From the NCBI GenBank assembly GCA_026315105.1, contig CM048744.1, positions 976,140,221-976,204,220 on the forward strand: DNA of 64,000 bases. The letters run 5' to 3'. Under the pieces are notes generated by a model that searched no databases, was not told the origin of the DNA, and saw only the letters and a list, made by a program, of their open reading frames with translations. The position numbers were made by a program, and so were the translations under genes. Origin of the DNA: Locusta migratoria. Lineage: Eukaryota; Arthropoda; Insecta; Orthoptera; Acrididae. Shown in pieces: positions 32,878 to 44,345 of the stretch. How positions within the stretch are numbered: the stretch's first letter is position 1; every line of letters starts with the position of its first letter.

Positions 32878-33545
32878 CAGTTTCCTCGGGCTTTCAAGAA
32901 CTTAAATATGGTGTGACACAGGGGACGATACTGGGCCCAATACTGTTCCTATTATATACAAACGATATGACACTGTCACTCGAAGACAGGGTAATTATGT
33001 ATGCGGATGATACATCCACCATATCAAGCAGTAGTACAACAGACGAAATGTGTGCACAAATGACACAGAGCTTGGAAAATACAGATAAATATTTCAGAAG
33101 AAACAACCTGTTTATAAATGACAGTAAAACTAAGTACATGCAGATCCAGGATATAAAAACAGCTACAACTCAAAACTTAAGTCTCAAGTTGGGTGACTCA
33201 CTGCTGGATGAGGTTGTTAGTTACAATTTTTAGGTGTGCAAATAGATATATATATGACTTGGGAACATCACATACAGAAAATATGCTCAAAAATTAGTTC
33301 AAATGTATTTTTAATGAGAAAAATGTACACCACAGTGAACAAAGATACATTGCTGAAAATGTACTACGGGTTGATCTTCCCATATATATCATACTGCATT
33401 GTGATATGGGGAGGTGCTGCAGATGTGCATATCAGAAGACCTTTGATACTGCAAAAGAAGGCCATTAGATGTATCACTGGAATTCCGTCAAGGCAATCCT
33501 GCAGAAACAAATTTACGGAACTGAATATAATGACAGTGCTATACA
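32878..33545 (+). pseudogene. jockey/CR1-type LINE reverse transcriptase, part 1 (interrupted by copy F)
   Basis: The frame reads KYGVTQGTILGPILFLLYTND and YADDTSTISSSSTTDE, the palm B' and catalytic YADD boxes, then FRRNNLFINDSKTKYMQ. After a one-base loss near 33230 (YNF|LGVQ) it continues WEHHIQKICSKISSNVFLMRK, MYYGLIFPYISYCIVIWGG and LQKKAIRCITGIPSRQSCRN. It stops at LNIMTV where RTE-like copy F begins. Its C-terminus resumes at 36818. 5' truncated upstream of the palm. Confidence 0.85.
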
Positions 33546-33546
33546 C

Positions 33547-36500
33547 CACCCCCATGAACCACACACATTGCCGAGGTGGAGTGACTTGCGTGCCTCAACG
33601 ATACAGATAGCCGTACCGTAGGTGCAACCACAGCGGAGGGGTATCTGTGGAGAGGCCAGACAAACGTGTGGTTCCTGAAGAGGGGCAGCAGCCTTTTCAG
33701 TAGTTAAAGGGGCAACAGTCTGGATGATTGACTGAGCTGGCCTTGTAACATCAGCTAATGTGGCTTTGCCACACAGTTACTGCGAACGGCTGAAAGCAAG
33801 GGGAAACTACAGCCGTTATTTTTCCCGAGGACATGCAGCTCTACTGTATGAACATATGATGATGGCATCCTCTCAGGTAAAATATTCCGGAGATAAAATA
33901 GTCCCCCATTCGGATCTCCCAGCGGGGACTACTCAAGAGGATGTGATCAGCAGGAAAGACACTACTGGCATTCTACGAGTCGGAGCGTGGAATGTTAGAT
34001 CCCTTAATCGAGTAGGAAAATTAGAAAATTTAAAAAGGGATATGGATAGGTTGAAGTTAGTTATAGTGGGGATTAGTGAAGTTCGGTGGCAGGATGAACA
34101 GGATTTCTGGTCAGGTGAGTACAGAATTATAAATACAAAATCAGTTGGAGGTATCACAGGAGTAGGATTGATAATGAATAAGAAAATAGGAATGCGGGTA
34201 AACTACTATGACCAGCACAGTGATCGCATTATCATTGTCAAGATAGATACAAAGCCAACACCGACTACAGTAGTACAGGTTTATATGCCAACTAGCTCTG
34301 CCGATGATGAGGAAATCGAAGAAATATATGAGGAGCGAAATTATTCAGACAACTAAGGGAGAGGAAAACTTAATTGTTATGGGAGACTGGAATTCGGTAG
34401 TAGGACAAGGAAGGGAAGGGAAGATAGTAGGTGAATATGGTCTGGGCAAAAGAAATGAAAGAGGAAGCCGCTTGGTAGAATTTTGCACAGAACATAATTT
34501 AGTTATAACAAACACCTGGTTCAAGAATCACAAAAGAAGGTTGTATACGTGGAAGAGACCAGGAGACACCGGAAGGTAGCAGATAGATTTTATAATGGTA
34601 AGACATAGATTCCGGAACCAGGTTTTAAACTGTAAAACATACCCAGGGGCAGATATAGACTCTGACCATAACTTGTTGGTTATGAACTGTAGGCTGAAAC
34701 TAACGAAACTACAAAAAGGTAGGAAAATAAGGAGATGGGTCCTGGATAAACTGAAGGAACGTGAGGTTCTTAAGAATTTCAGAGGGACCTTAGGCAACAA
34801 TTGACAGAAACAGGGGAAAATAAAACAGTAGAACAGGAATGGGTAAAATTGAGAGATGAAATAGTGAAGGTAGCAGAGGACAAAATAGGTAGGAAGGCAA
34901 GACCTACAAAAATCCTTGGATATCACAGGAGATACTAAATTTAATCGATGAAAGGAGAAAATATAAAAATGCAGTAAATGAAACAGGCAAAATGGAGTAC
35001 AGACGACTAACAAATGAGATTGACAGGAAGTGCAAAATGGCTAAGCAGGAGTGGCTAGAAGGCAAATGCAAGGATGTAGAAGAATGTATAAATAGGGGGA
35101 AAATAGATTCTGCCTACAGGAAAATAAAAGAAACATTTGGAGATAAGAAAAACAGCTCTATGAATATCAAGGACACGGATGGAAAACCAGTTCTCAGCAA
35201 AGAAGCGAAAGCTGAAAGGTGGAAAGAGTATATAGAGGGACTCTACAAAGGAAATGAACTTCGAGACAATATTGTAGGAAGGGAAGATGATGTAGATGAA
35301 GATGAAATAGGAGATACTGTACTGAGAGAAGAATTTGACAGAGCCCTGAAAGACCTAAGTCGAAACAAGGCCCCTGGAGTAGATGATATTCCCTCAGAGC
35401 TACTGAAGTCTCTGGGAGAACCAGCCATGACAAACCTGTTTCACCTGGTGTGTAAGATGTATGAGACAGGCGAAGTACCCTCAGACTTTAAGAAAAATGT
35501 TATAATCCCCATTCCAAAGAAAGCAGGTGCAGACAGATGTGAAAACTACAGAACCATCGGTTTAATAAGTCATGGTTGCAAAATATTGGCACGAATTATA
35601 TACAGAAGCTGATAGAGGCCGACCTCGGGGAAGATCAGTTTGGGTTCAGGAGAAATGTAGGAACACGGGAGGCAATACTCACTTTACGGCTTATCCTAGA
35701 AGATAGATTAAGAAAAGGCAAACCTACATTTCTAGCTTTTGTAGATTTGGAGAAGGCTTTTGACAATGTTGATTGGAATAAGCTCTTTCAAGTTCTGAAG
35801 CAAGCAGGAGTAAAATATAGGGAGCGTAAGGTTATTTACAACTTGTACAAAAACCAGACAGTGGTTGTCAGAGTTGAAGGGCATGAAAGGGATGCAGTGG
35901 TTGGAAAGGGAGTAAGACAGGGTTGTAGTCTTTCTCCATTGCTATTCAATTGTACAATGAGAAAGCTATAAAGGAAAGCAAGCAGAAATTTGGAGAGGAA
36001 TTAAAGTACAGGGCGAAGATTTAAAAACATAGCGTTTTGCCGATGACAGTAATTCTGTCAGATACAGCAAAATACCTGGAAGAGCAATTGAACGGAATGG
36101 ACAGTGTGCTGAAAGGTGCATATAAGATGAACATTAACAAGAGCAAAACTAGGGTAATGGAGTGCAGTCTAAGAAAATCAGGTGAAGCTGAAGGAATTAG
36201 ATTGGGAAACGAAGCAATAAAGGAGGTTGATGAGATTTGTTACTTGGGCAGTAAAATAACAAATGATGGTCGCAGTACAGAGGATATAAAATGCAGAATG
36301 GCAATGGGTAGAAAAGCGTTCTTGAAAAAGAGAAATTTGTTAACATCGAATATTGATTTAAGCCTAAGGAAGTCCTTTCTGAAGGCATTTGTATGGAGTG
36401 TTGCCTTGTATGGGAGTGAGACATGGACGATAAACAGTGCGGACAGGAAGAGGATTGAGGCTTTTGAAATATGGTGCTACAGAAGAATGCTGAAGATTAG

Positions 36501-36817
36501 GTGGGTGGATCGCGTAACTAATGAGGAGGTACTGAACAGAATTGGGGAGAAAAGAAATTTCTGGAATACCTTGACTAAAAGAAGGGATAGATTGGTAGGA
36601 AACGTTCTTAGACATCAAGGAATTGTGAATTTAGCATTGGAGGGAAGTGTATGGGGTAAAAATCGCAGAGGAAGACCAAGAGATGGATACAGTAAGCAGA
36701 TTCAGACAGATGTAGGTTGCCGTTATTATGTGGAGATGAAGAGGCTTGCTCAGGATAGGGTATTGTGGAGAGCTGCATCAAACCAGTCTCCGGACTGAAG
36801 ACCACAACAACAACACC
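33547..36817 (+). mobile_element. RTE-like LINE copy F, near full length
   Basis: The 5' end near 33547 ('ccatgaacca...gccgaggtggagtgacttgcg') precedes the 5' UTR also present in copy A. The element ends 'ggactgaagaccacaacaacaac' at 36817. It is inserted into a jockey/CR1-type LINE whose frame resumes immediately. A 6-bp flank similarity (acacca) may be the target duplication but overlaps the tail repeat. Confidence 0.92.
33856..36798 (+). pseudogene. RTE-like ORF of copy F: endonuclease plus RT, lightly broken
   Basis: ATG at 33856 (MMMASSQVKYSG). Endonuclease motifs GAWNVRSLN, EVRWQDEQ, GVGLIMNKK, VYMPTSSADD, VMGDWNSVVG and DSDHNLLV. RT motifs RNKAPGVDDIPSELLK, VIIPIPKKAGADRCENYRT, FLAFVDLEKAFDNVDW and GKGVRQGCSLSPLLFN; the FADD box near 36035 is damaged by a small deletion (FADD|VILSDTAK). 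The C-terminus has MWCYRR-type sequence and RRDRLVGNVLRHQG. Frame breaks lie near 34330, 34580, 34800, 35600, 35960 and 36030. It is the best preserved copy for defining the family. Confidence 0.9.
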
Positions 36818-37143
36818 ATCATTATACATTTATGAAACCATAATGTTTGTAAAGTTAAACTGCAGTGCAACATTAAATAGGAACATCCATGAATATAATA
36901 CAAGGAAAAGATATGATTAACACATAGAAAGTAAACGGTTACGATTAAGTGACAAAGATCCAATAAACTCTGGTAAAATTCTATACAACAAGTTGCCACA
37001 GCGCATCAAAAATATCAACAAAATACAGGACTTTAGAAAAAAATTAAAGTTATATCTAATTCTGGCCAGTCCATATAGTGTTAAGGAATACATAGAAAAT
37101 TGTCAGGTAAACTACCAGATGGTAGGACAGTGAAATTAAATAG
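36818..37143 (+). pseudogene. jockey/CR1-type LINE C-terminus, part 2 of the interrupted element
   Basis: The frame resumes PSLYIYETIMFVKLNCSAT, RNIHEYNTRKRYD, one stop, then LRLSDKDPINSGKILYNKLP, RIKNINKIQDFRKKLKLYL and SPYSVKEYIEN. This is the standard C-terminal tail of such RT proteins and continues the protein broken at 33545. The element's 3' UTR probably runs on to about 37260. Confidence 0.85.
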
Positions 37144-37317
37144 CGTGTAGAACTGTCATGTAATCAATCGTTAATTATAGGATGTACTTTCTTAACAGTA
37201 AGCCAACTATACTAACGGGTAATGTTGGCAACAAAACACACGTGAATGACGCCGACCAATTGTGGTAAAGTTTGAAGTAGCCAGTGATATTTTAGATGGC
37301 ATAGTTTTTTTTTCTGT

Positions 37318-37605
37318 GCGCGCCGGTTGCACCGTGGTAGAGTGCCAGACTACAAATCCAAACGTCGCGGGTACGATCCCCGCCAGGTCCCGGGATTTTT
37401 ATCTCTCACTTTTCACTTCTTTACCTCTGGCAGTATTGCTCATGTGAAAAATACCGAGTATCACCGTGGTTCGGAACCCACGTTAAACGTAGGTCCCCCT
37501 ATAACTGGCTGGGTATGTCAGTTCGAAGGTCGGAGGAAGGCAACGGCATACCACCTCCAAACAGTACCATGCCTAGTAAAGCACCGTGGTGTTCAAACAA
37601 ATCTT
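37318..37605 (+). mobile_element. tRNA-derived SINE, family 3 (Cys-like head)
   Basis: The head 'cgccggttgcaccgtggtagagtgccagactacaaatcc...gcgggtacgatccccgcc' has an A box and B box and resembles tRNA-Cys around the anticodon arm, with the GCA anticodon changed. The body includes 'gaaggtcggaggaaggcaacggcataccacctcc'. No target duplication was found, so the right end is approximate. Confidence 0.7.
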
Positions 37606-38361
37606 CGGATTGTTGACAGCTTTACGTTTAGTTGTTTTCTGTTTATAGTAAACAATATTAATTTGAAAACTTAGTTTCAGACAGATTGAAATTGATGCGA
37701 AATATGATGATTTCAATGTATATCAGTGGAATGGAGAGTCGGTTTGGAAATAGTATTAGAAAATGTCAGCACAAGAAAAACTCATTGTTTCCATTGTTAC
37801 CTTGACTAGACTGTTATTTATTTACGTCAGGACGATTTACTGGTTAGTACTTGTAAATGACTAGATGCTGACAAGAAAACGCTAAAATATTTGCGACAGT
37901 CAACGTTATAAATGAACAAAGCGCTAGATATTCGTTGTCAATATAGCATTATTCTTTGAAAATTGAATCATGCAGACTGAGGGACTTCCTTTTCAGTGCT
38001 GACTGTGAACTAAATAATTACTACTGTTCCTACTTATGGTTGATATTGTCTCGATGTATCCTTGTGCGGTCAATAAATCAGTTTTCCATGTGTAACAGTG
38101 TACTCGGGACTAGCGGCGTATTTGGGGAAACTAATTAATGCTGTTCCTCTCTGTGGTTGACAGCTAAATGATGTACCCTCGTCCGATCGATAAATCAGTA
38201 ATCCTCTGGTAACAGAGCACTTGGAATACGCGGTATAATGCACACTTGACTCAATCAATCAGTAACGATCGGTCACTAGAAAAACATATGTAGCAAGTGA
38301 AGCATGATGCCAAATATTTATTTTAAAGTTTTTCAAAATTGTAACATGTCACATTAATCAA
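37606..38361. other. no supported gene
   Basis: AT-rich spacer with only short chance ORFs. Confidence 0.4.
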
Positions 38362-38375
38362 TTGGTTAACCTCTG

Positions 38376-38628
38376 CCGGCCGCGGTGGCCGAGGGGACTG
38401 AGGCGCTCCAGTCACGGTCTGCACGGCCACTACGGTCGGGGGTTCGAATCCCCCCTCGGGCATGGATATTTGTGCCGTCCTTAGGATTAGCTAGTTCATA
38501 CGTAGTTTGTAAGTTTAGGGACTGATGACACCGTAGTTAAGTCACATAAGCTATACAAACTTTTTCGAAGTACGAATTACGTAAACTTAATACTGTACGT
38601 GATAATGATAACAGAACATTTGAACATT
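38376..38628 (+). mobile_element. tRNA-derived SINE, family 1, copy 4, with an extended tail
   Basis: Complete head and body. The tail carries about 57 extra bases (38568-38616) before a second 'gaacatttgaacatt'. Target duplications TTGGTTAACCTCTG (14 bp) at 38362-38375 and 38629-38642 show that the extra tail was part of the inserted unit or arose inside it later. Confidence 0.93.
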
Positions 38629-38642
38629 TTGGTTAACCTCTG

Positions 38643-39359
38643 CTGGCCGGACTCCTGGATTCAGCCCCTCTTAGACACAAATCCTGGCTACGACCCTAAA
38701 GTAGAGGCATTAATGAGGTGGTAGGGAGGAAGTAGGGAAAACGTAGGTACATTTTTGTGAGACTGCAGGTATTTTCTCTCTCTGACATCTGGCAACATTG
38801 TCCACGAGTGAAAGCAGGCGATATAACGTTGCCCTTGCCTCGTATGATGCCATAATTGTTAAAGAAGATTCCGCGATTATATTTTTTGGACAAGGAATTG
38901 ATGGTACCGAATGTTTTGAATATGAAATAAGTTAGTTAAAGTACAGCACAAAATGAACATTAAAGCAAATAAACCGCGGGTTGCATGTTAAAATTGGGCA
39001 CCATACAAGCAACAGCACGTTATAAGACTTACGGACAGCATCTAGCTGGATCCTGGGCTTCGTATTGTAGAAGCTGGAAATGATAACTTTTTTTAAAAAT
39101 ACGTGAACGTTGGAGATACTTTCCATAGGAGATCAATGTTCAGACTGTTCACTTCGCTTTTCATTGTTGTGTGGCCGTGGGTGCAACATGAAGTTACAGG
39201 TAATGATGTAATAATAAAAAAAATGATCGGACTTAGTGAAATTACAAAAGAAATGACTGCAGATTCTAAATTCAAGCAAAGTATAGTATAAGGATGGTTG
39301 ATTGATTGAAATGTTGCAGACAATGCGAAGCAATTCTAATGGCGTCTGAACATTAAACT
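38643..39359. other. no supported gene
   Basis: Bases 38725-38800 contain 'gtaggtacatttttg' and 'gacatctggcaacattg', resembling sequence around 31857-31890 and 32751-32815. A shared dispersed repeat is likely but its ends are unknown. Confidence 0.35.
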
Positions 39360-39370
39360 ATTACGGACGT

Positions 39371-39619
39371 ACCGAGCGAGGTGGCGCAGTGGTAACACAC
39401 TGGCCTCGCATTCGGGAGGATGGTGGTTCAAATCCACCTCCGGCCATCCAGATTTAGGTTTATCGTGATTTCCGTAAATCACTCCAGGCATATGCCGGGA
39501 TGGTTCCTTTCAAAGGGCACGGCCGATTTCCTTCCCCATCCTTCCCCAAAAATCCGAGCATAAGCTCCGTCTCTAATGACCACGCTGTCAACGGGACGTA
39601 AAACCCTAATCTTCCTTTT
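39371..39619 (+). mobile_element. tRNA-derived SINE, family 2
   Basis: The head 'gaggtggcgcagtggtaacacactggcctcgcattcgggagg...ggttcaaatcc' has A and B boxes. The body contains 'gtttatcgtgatttccgtaaatcactccaggc' and 'cttccccatccttccc'. Imperfect target duplications ATTACGGACGT (39360-39370) and ATTACGTATGT (39620-39630) match at 9 of 11 positions. Confidence 0.85.
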
Positions 39620-39697
39620 ATTACGTATGTCGAGGAGCTGAAAACAGAAGAAAACAAGTATTTGACGTGGAGGGACTATTTAAATAAAAGCCAAAGA

Positions 39698-39882
39698 CCG
39701 AGGGGACTGAGGCGCTTCAGTCACGGTCTGCACGGCCACTACGGTCAGGGGTTCGAATCCCCCCTCGGGCATGGATATTTGTGCTGTCCTTAGAATTAGT
39801 TAGCTCATAAGTGGTTTGTAAGTTTAGGGTCTGATGACCCCGTAGTTAAGTCCCATAAGCTATACAAACAATTGAACATTGA
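39698..39882 (+). mobile_element. tRNA-derived SINE, family 1, copy 5, slightly 5' truncated
   Basis: It starts inside the A box (ccgaggggactgagg). Target duplications AAAGCCAAAGA (39687-39697) and AAAGGCAAAGA (39883-39893) differ at one base. Confidence 0.92.
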
Positions 39883-39893
39883 AAAGGCAAAGA

Positions 39894-40301
39894 GAGGAGA
39901 TGATTTTAAATTTAAGTAATATATTTTTACAACAACTTGCATCACAATTACTTACATTGAATGGATACATGAATGGAAGACGTCCGCATAGAACGAACAC
40001 AGACAAGAGAATGATTGAAACGACTATCACGGTTCCGTCTTCTCGCTCGTTCGGAGGTAAAAAATGACGAACGAAATTAAATTAGTTGCATTACGAGTCA
40101 GAGGGAACCGGTGGCGATAAGCATCGCTGATCAAAGATAAACAAAAAAATAAATATTTTAGTGTATCGTTACAGCGACGCCGACCCGTAGGGTATCCTTC
40201 CCGCGTTACGCCATTTCCTGCGCTGGACGGAATAACTACGCTTCACTAGAGCTGACAGTGTTACTTAAACATCGATAAACTATCGATTAATCAGCTTCTT
40301 A
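39894..40301. other. no supported gene
   Basis: Spacer DNA; only short ORFs. The sequence 'catcgataaactatcgatta' at 40271-40290 contains paired ATCGAT motifs of unknown meaning. Confidence 0.4.
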
Positions 40302-40303
40302 TA

Positions 40304-41809
40304 CAGGGTGTCCAAAAAAGGGCTCCTTGATTTCAAAATTAAATATCTCGAAAACAAAGTTCGATAGAGGAAAGCAGTAAACGGTATGTTTATTGTGAAA
40401 GCTGTAAGACGTTTACACAGCAGTTTGAAATAATAGTTACAAAAGCTGCTAACAGATGGCGCTGCACGCTATACAGCTCATACCAGCATACATAAGTGAA
40501 ATAATCGTATGAAAACACTCTTTGCAAACAATCACATCACAATGTTTTCAAAATGTTCACCATTGGCACTACAGAGGTGGCGCAAACGAAGAATGAAATT
40601 CGCCATCACATTTCGTAGTGTCTCAACCGAAATGGATTCACGTGCCACAGAGATCGCCGATTCGAGCTCGTTCAGTGTGGCGGGATGCTTCGGGTAGACC
40701 ACGTCTTTCATGTGTCCCACAAAAAAAAGTCACAGGGAGTCAAATGCGGCGAATATGGAGGCCAATCCATGCCTGCACCAATAAATTTGGGATATTCCAA
40801 AGCAATGACTCGATTCCCGAAGTATTCCTCAAGAAAGCGAAACACTTGTTCGGTCCGATGTGGTCGGGCTCCAACTAGCATAAACCATTCAGCACCTGGT
40901 CGATCCTCTAACGCTTGCCGTGTGGCGACAAATTGTTACAAAATTGCAACGTAACGTGCATCACTGACCGTTTCTCGAATGAAAAAGGGCCAATAATGCC
41001 TCTGCTGCATACTGCAGCCCATACAGTAACTTTAGGAGAATACTGGGGTTTCGCTTCACTACAATATGGCTTTTCGGAACCCTAAAATCGCCAGTTCTGC
41101 TTATTCAGGTGGAAGTGTGCCTCATCTGTAAACCAGTTGCAGCCAACATCAAATCCTTCACTATCAATCATTGTGAGCATCTGATTAGCAAAGGCAACCC
41201 TTTGTTGCACAGCTCGTACGGGTATGGCCTGGTGCGTTTGAATTTTGAATGGATACATGTATAGGCTCTTTCTCAGTGTTTTCTGCGTGCTGGAATGCTT
41301 GAAACCAGTCTCAGACGCTATTCTACGGACGGATGACACTGGCTTTCGTAGAACAATTCCAGAAACTGTGGCGATATTTTCAGGCGTAACTGCGGTTTGC
41401 TTGCGGCCAACAGGCCCCACTAGATCATCAGTTACGTTGCCTATTCGTTGCAATTTTGCGAAGAGCGTACGAATAGTTTTCGCATCGGATCGTTGGTACT
41501 CTACCACCAAGAAAACGCGTTGTTCAATGTAGTACATGGATTTACTCTCTTCCTTCGGTACGCTAACCTCCTTTCGTGTTTCAATATTGGAACCGATCAC
41601 TCTGGGCTTCGGGTCACTATTTATACTAGGCATTACGTATGGCGATTAAAGCGCCATCTGTTAGCAGCTTTTGTAACTGTTATTTCAAACTGCTGTATAA
41701 ACTTCTTACGGCGTTCACAATAAACATACCGTTTACTGCATACCTCTATCGATCTTTGTTTTCGAGATATTCAATTTTCAAATCAGGGAGTCCTTTTCTG
41801 GACACCCTG
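40304..41809 (-). mobile_element. mariner-like transposon with roughly 160-bp terminal inverted repeats
   Basis: CAGGGTGTCC at 40304 and GGACACCCTG at 41800-41809 are flanked by TA on both sides. The inverted arms extend to about 40467 and 41645, through 'aacggtatgtttattgtgaa' and 'agctgctaacagatggcgct'. Such long arms are unusual for mariners. The 1.5-kb length and a single transposase frame on the minus strand fit an IS630-Tc1-mariner element. Confidence 0.9.
40532..41633 (-). pseudogene. mariner/Tc3-like transposase, inactivated
   Basis: The intact first half (184 codons) has MYYIEQRVFLVVEYQRSDAK, a helix-turn-helix with VSSVRRIASETGFKHSSTQ, and NWFTDEAHFHLNKQ with the first catalytic Asp. 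Then the frame shifts: VTVWAAVCSRGIIGPFF, FMLVGARPHRTEQVF, where the second Asp of the usual DGA(R/P)PH is Val, and WPPYSPHLTPCDFF, where SPD is SPH. HMKDVVYPKHPATLNELESA and NVMANFILRLRHLC complete the tail. Two of three catalytic residues are lost, with at least two frameshifts. Confidence 0.88.
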
Positions 41810-41811
41810 TA

Positions 41812-41997
41812 TCTTGGACCCAGAGTATTACGGATGTCGTAGATTGACATCATTATATAAATACAGTAAGACGAAACAGAGCGTACACATTTTAAATATT
41901 AATCATACAGGAAGACCAATGAAACGTACATAATTCGAAAGGTGGTGTGTCATTGATGATGCGAATAAGAAATTACGTGTGCTCGTAAATTTGAGTT
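41812..41997. other. no supported gene
   Basis: Short AT-rich spacer. Confidence 0.4.
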
Positions 41998-42683
41998 CAT
42001 GGTAACGAGGATAGGCCAATGAAGGGAATAACCCTTGGAGGCGAACAGCTGAAGAAGTTAGAAAGTTTCAAGTACGTGGGAAGTGTAATTGAGGAAAATG
42101 GGAGAAATGAAATGGAGATTATAGAACGTGTCAGACAGGGAGAAACATTTCTGAGAAGGGTTAGGAGTTTAGTGTGGAGTAAGGATGTACCACAGAAAAG
42201 AAAAGGAGTGCTATATCAGAATTATTGTCTTTCGATATTGACATATGCATCGGAAACTTGAGTGACAAAGAAAAGACGTAGGAGCAAAATACAAGCAGAG
42301 GAAATGAAATTTCTACGAAGCAAAATAAGGGTATCAAGAAGAGATAGGATGAGGAATGAGAAGATCAGGGAAATAGTGAGAGAGGAGCCCTTGCAGGATA
42401 GGATAAAGCGATTAAGACTGCAGTGGTATGGCCATTTAAAGAGAATGGAAGACGATACCCAAGAGGATACACGAAATACAGATACAGAAGAAACGACCAA
42501 GAGGAAGACCAAGAGATAGATGGCTAAAAGGAGTGGAGAGTTGTTTCAAGAAGAGTGGAGTGGACTGGGCCACAGTGAAAACAGGGAGATGGTGGGAAGA
42601 TAGGACGAAGTGCCCAGGATTGTGTTCCTAACAGACCCAGCCTGTGGCTGGAAACTGTGCAAGATGATGATGATGTTGATGTG
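41998..42683 (+). pseudogene. non-LTR retrotransposon 3' end (RT C-terminal domain), second LINE family
   Basis: The frame reads ITLGGEQLKKLESFKYVGSV, IIERVRQGETFLRRVRSLVW, VLYQNYCLSILTYASET, a TGA replacing Trp (42259-42261), then VTKKRRRSKIQAEEMKFLRS and RIKRLRLQWYGHLKRMEDD. After a frame change come the usual 'tgggccacagtgaaaa' and 'ctaacagacccagcctgtggctggaa' 3' segments. The tail is (GATGAT)n at 42664-42683. 5' truncated: no endonuclease or RT core. It differs from the CAA-tailed family. Confidence 0.82.
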
Positions 42684-42797
42684 TGCACATAGCTGTTAAG
42701 AGTGTAAAAAAAAGAAACAGGACAATACTCCGCGTTCTCTGTAAGTTTTGCCACTGTATTATAACCCGTTGTGGGTGACATATTGGTGCAGGTAAAA

Positions 42798-42862
42798 ATA
42801 GCCGAGTTAGTTAGCGTTTGGAGTTCCAATCTTAAAGTCGTGGCTCGGTTCCCACTGCCCCA
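42798..42862 (+). repeat. tRNA-like relic
   Basis: 'gccgagttagttagcgtttgg' and 'tggctcggttcccac' resemble A and B boxes at about tRNA spacing. The fold is poor, so a decayed SINE head is the likely source. Confidence 0.4.
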
Positions 42863-44139
42863 TACTTTTTTTTAAACTCTTAATGAATAAAAAAGTTTAG
42901 TGAATGATGAAAGGATTTATACGAAAACTGTTCTCATAGCACTCACACAAAACCTATAAATTTACAGTTCTCAATTTATTCCAATTATTATTATTATTAT
43001 TATTTCATTTTCACGACTTTGCAAATACAACTGCTCGAATTTCGACCACAGGCAATACTAGTAATTACAATCGGTTGGAGCAGAACACAGTAATATATTT
43101 TTTATTTATTTATTCATTAGGTATATCTTTCTGCACAAGGGCCGTCGTCAAGTGTCTTTGGTATTAAAAGTAGGCCACTAGTGACACAACCGCGACTAAT
43201 CGAACAGTCATGGGCCACTTAGTGTGGCACCCGTGCTAGCGGGTCCAAGTCTTGGCGGCGCAGCGTATACAGCTCAGATTTCATCTTTATGCAGTTTGTG
43301 AGCTGACATTGTAACAGCGGTTTCCAATAGCTTCTATCCAGCTCCATATGCAGACAGTATAAGTGTTACCATTGCATCAGCACGTTCACCGAGGCCATTT
43401 TACGTAGATTGGTCTTCTGCCTCAAGTGAAACAAATATTTGTCCAGAATACAGTAGCACAAGTCTGCCACTACGTCTTGCTGCTGTGCCCTCAGGTTCAC
43501 TACTGCTGTGAGCTCCCAGCACAGACTGACTGCTGTGAATGCCAACCTTCGACTGACTACTCTGTCTCCGTTAGCTGCGCGCCAACACCACCTTTCCATT
43601 TACAACGGAATTCCGTTCACATTAGAATCACTTTATCTTTTACTTTGCTGGTCGTGAGATATTACAAATTCACATAATACTCACATACGTAAGACGACTC
43701 AAAAATAAAATTGATATTATCGAAGCCATTTAAAATTACAAAATATAATATGCGAAAATAAACATGATGCAGATATTCATAAAACATACAAAGCACATGA
43801 AGTGCAGACATCACATACCATACAATACTGGAATCTATTGTAACATGAATGAAATTTAATATCTTACGTACCATAAAAATTAAATATTATTATTAAAAAA
43901 ATGGTCAAAATTGGGCAATGGAGTTATACACTATGTGGAATAAAAGCTTAATTCTGGTAGGAGGTACCCCGATAAGAGATTACAGTTATAAAAAAGCTTA
44001 ATTTTAGCAATAAATTAGCAAAAGATCCGTGTGAGCTACTGGCTACTCCCTGCTGCAAAACCTTGTTCCCTGTCCCAAATTGAGAACTGACTTGGTTCAA
44101 ATTATTCTAATAACAGCAAGTTAACGACACAGTGGCCAA
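42863..44139. other. no supported gene
   Basis: AT-rich with short ATT runs near 42989. ORFs at 43366-43677 overlap on both strands and show no domain. Confidence 0.4.
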
Positions 44140-44345
44140 CATACGTAGCAGCTCACACGAAATTACACACAGGCATTAATAAACAAGGCACCACAAGTAA
44201 AGTTATTTCATAAAGGTGGCTAAAGAAAAACATTTCTGACGCAACGGAACTTAAACATTAAAAAAATTGCATTTGAGCTTGTTCTCAGCACTGGTGAAAA
44301 ACAATATTAAACAAAAAGGGGGAACGTGCTCGAAAACTACAGTTT
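44140..44345 (+). repeat. unclassified interspersed repeat, partner of 3035-3240
   Basis: Plus-strand copy of the family described at 3035-3240. Sequence on the far side (44330-44400) shows only weak further similarity. Confidence 0.6.
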
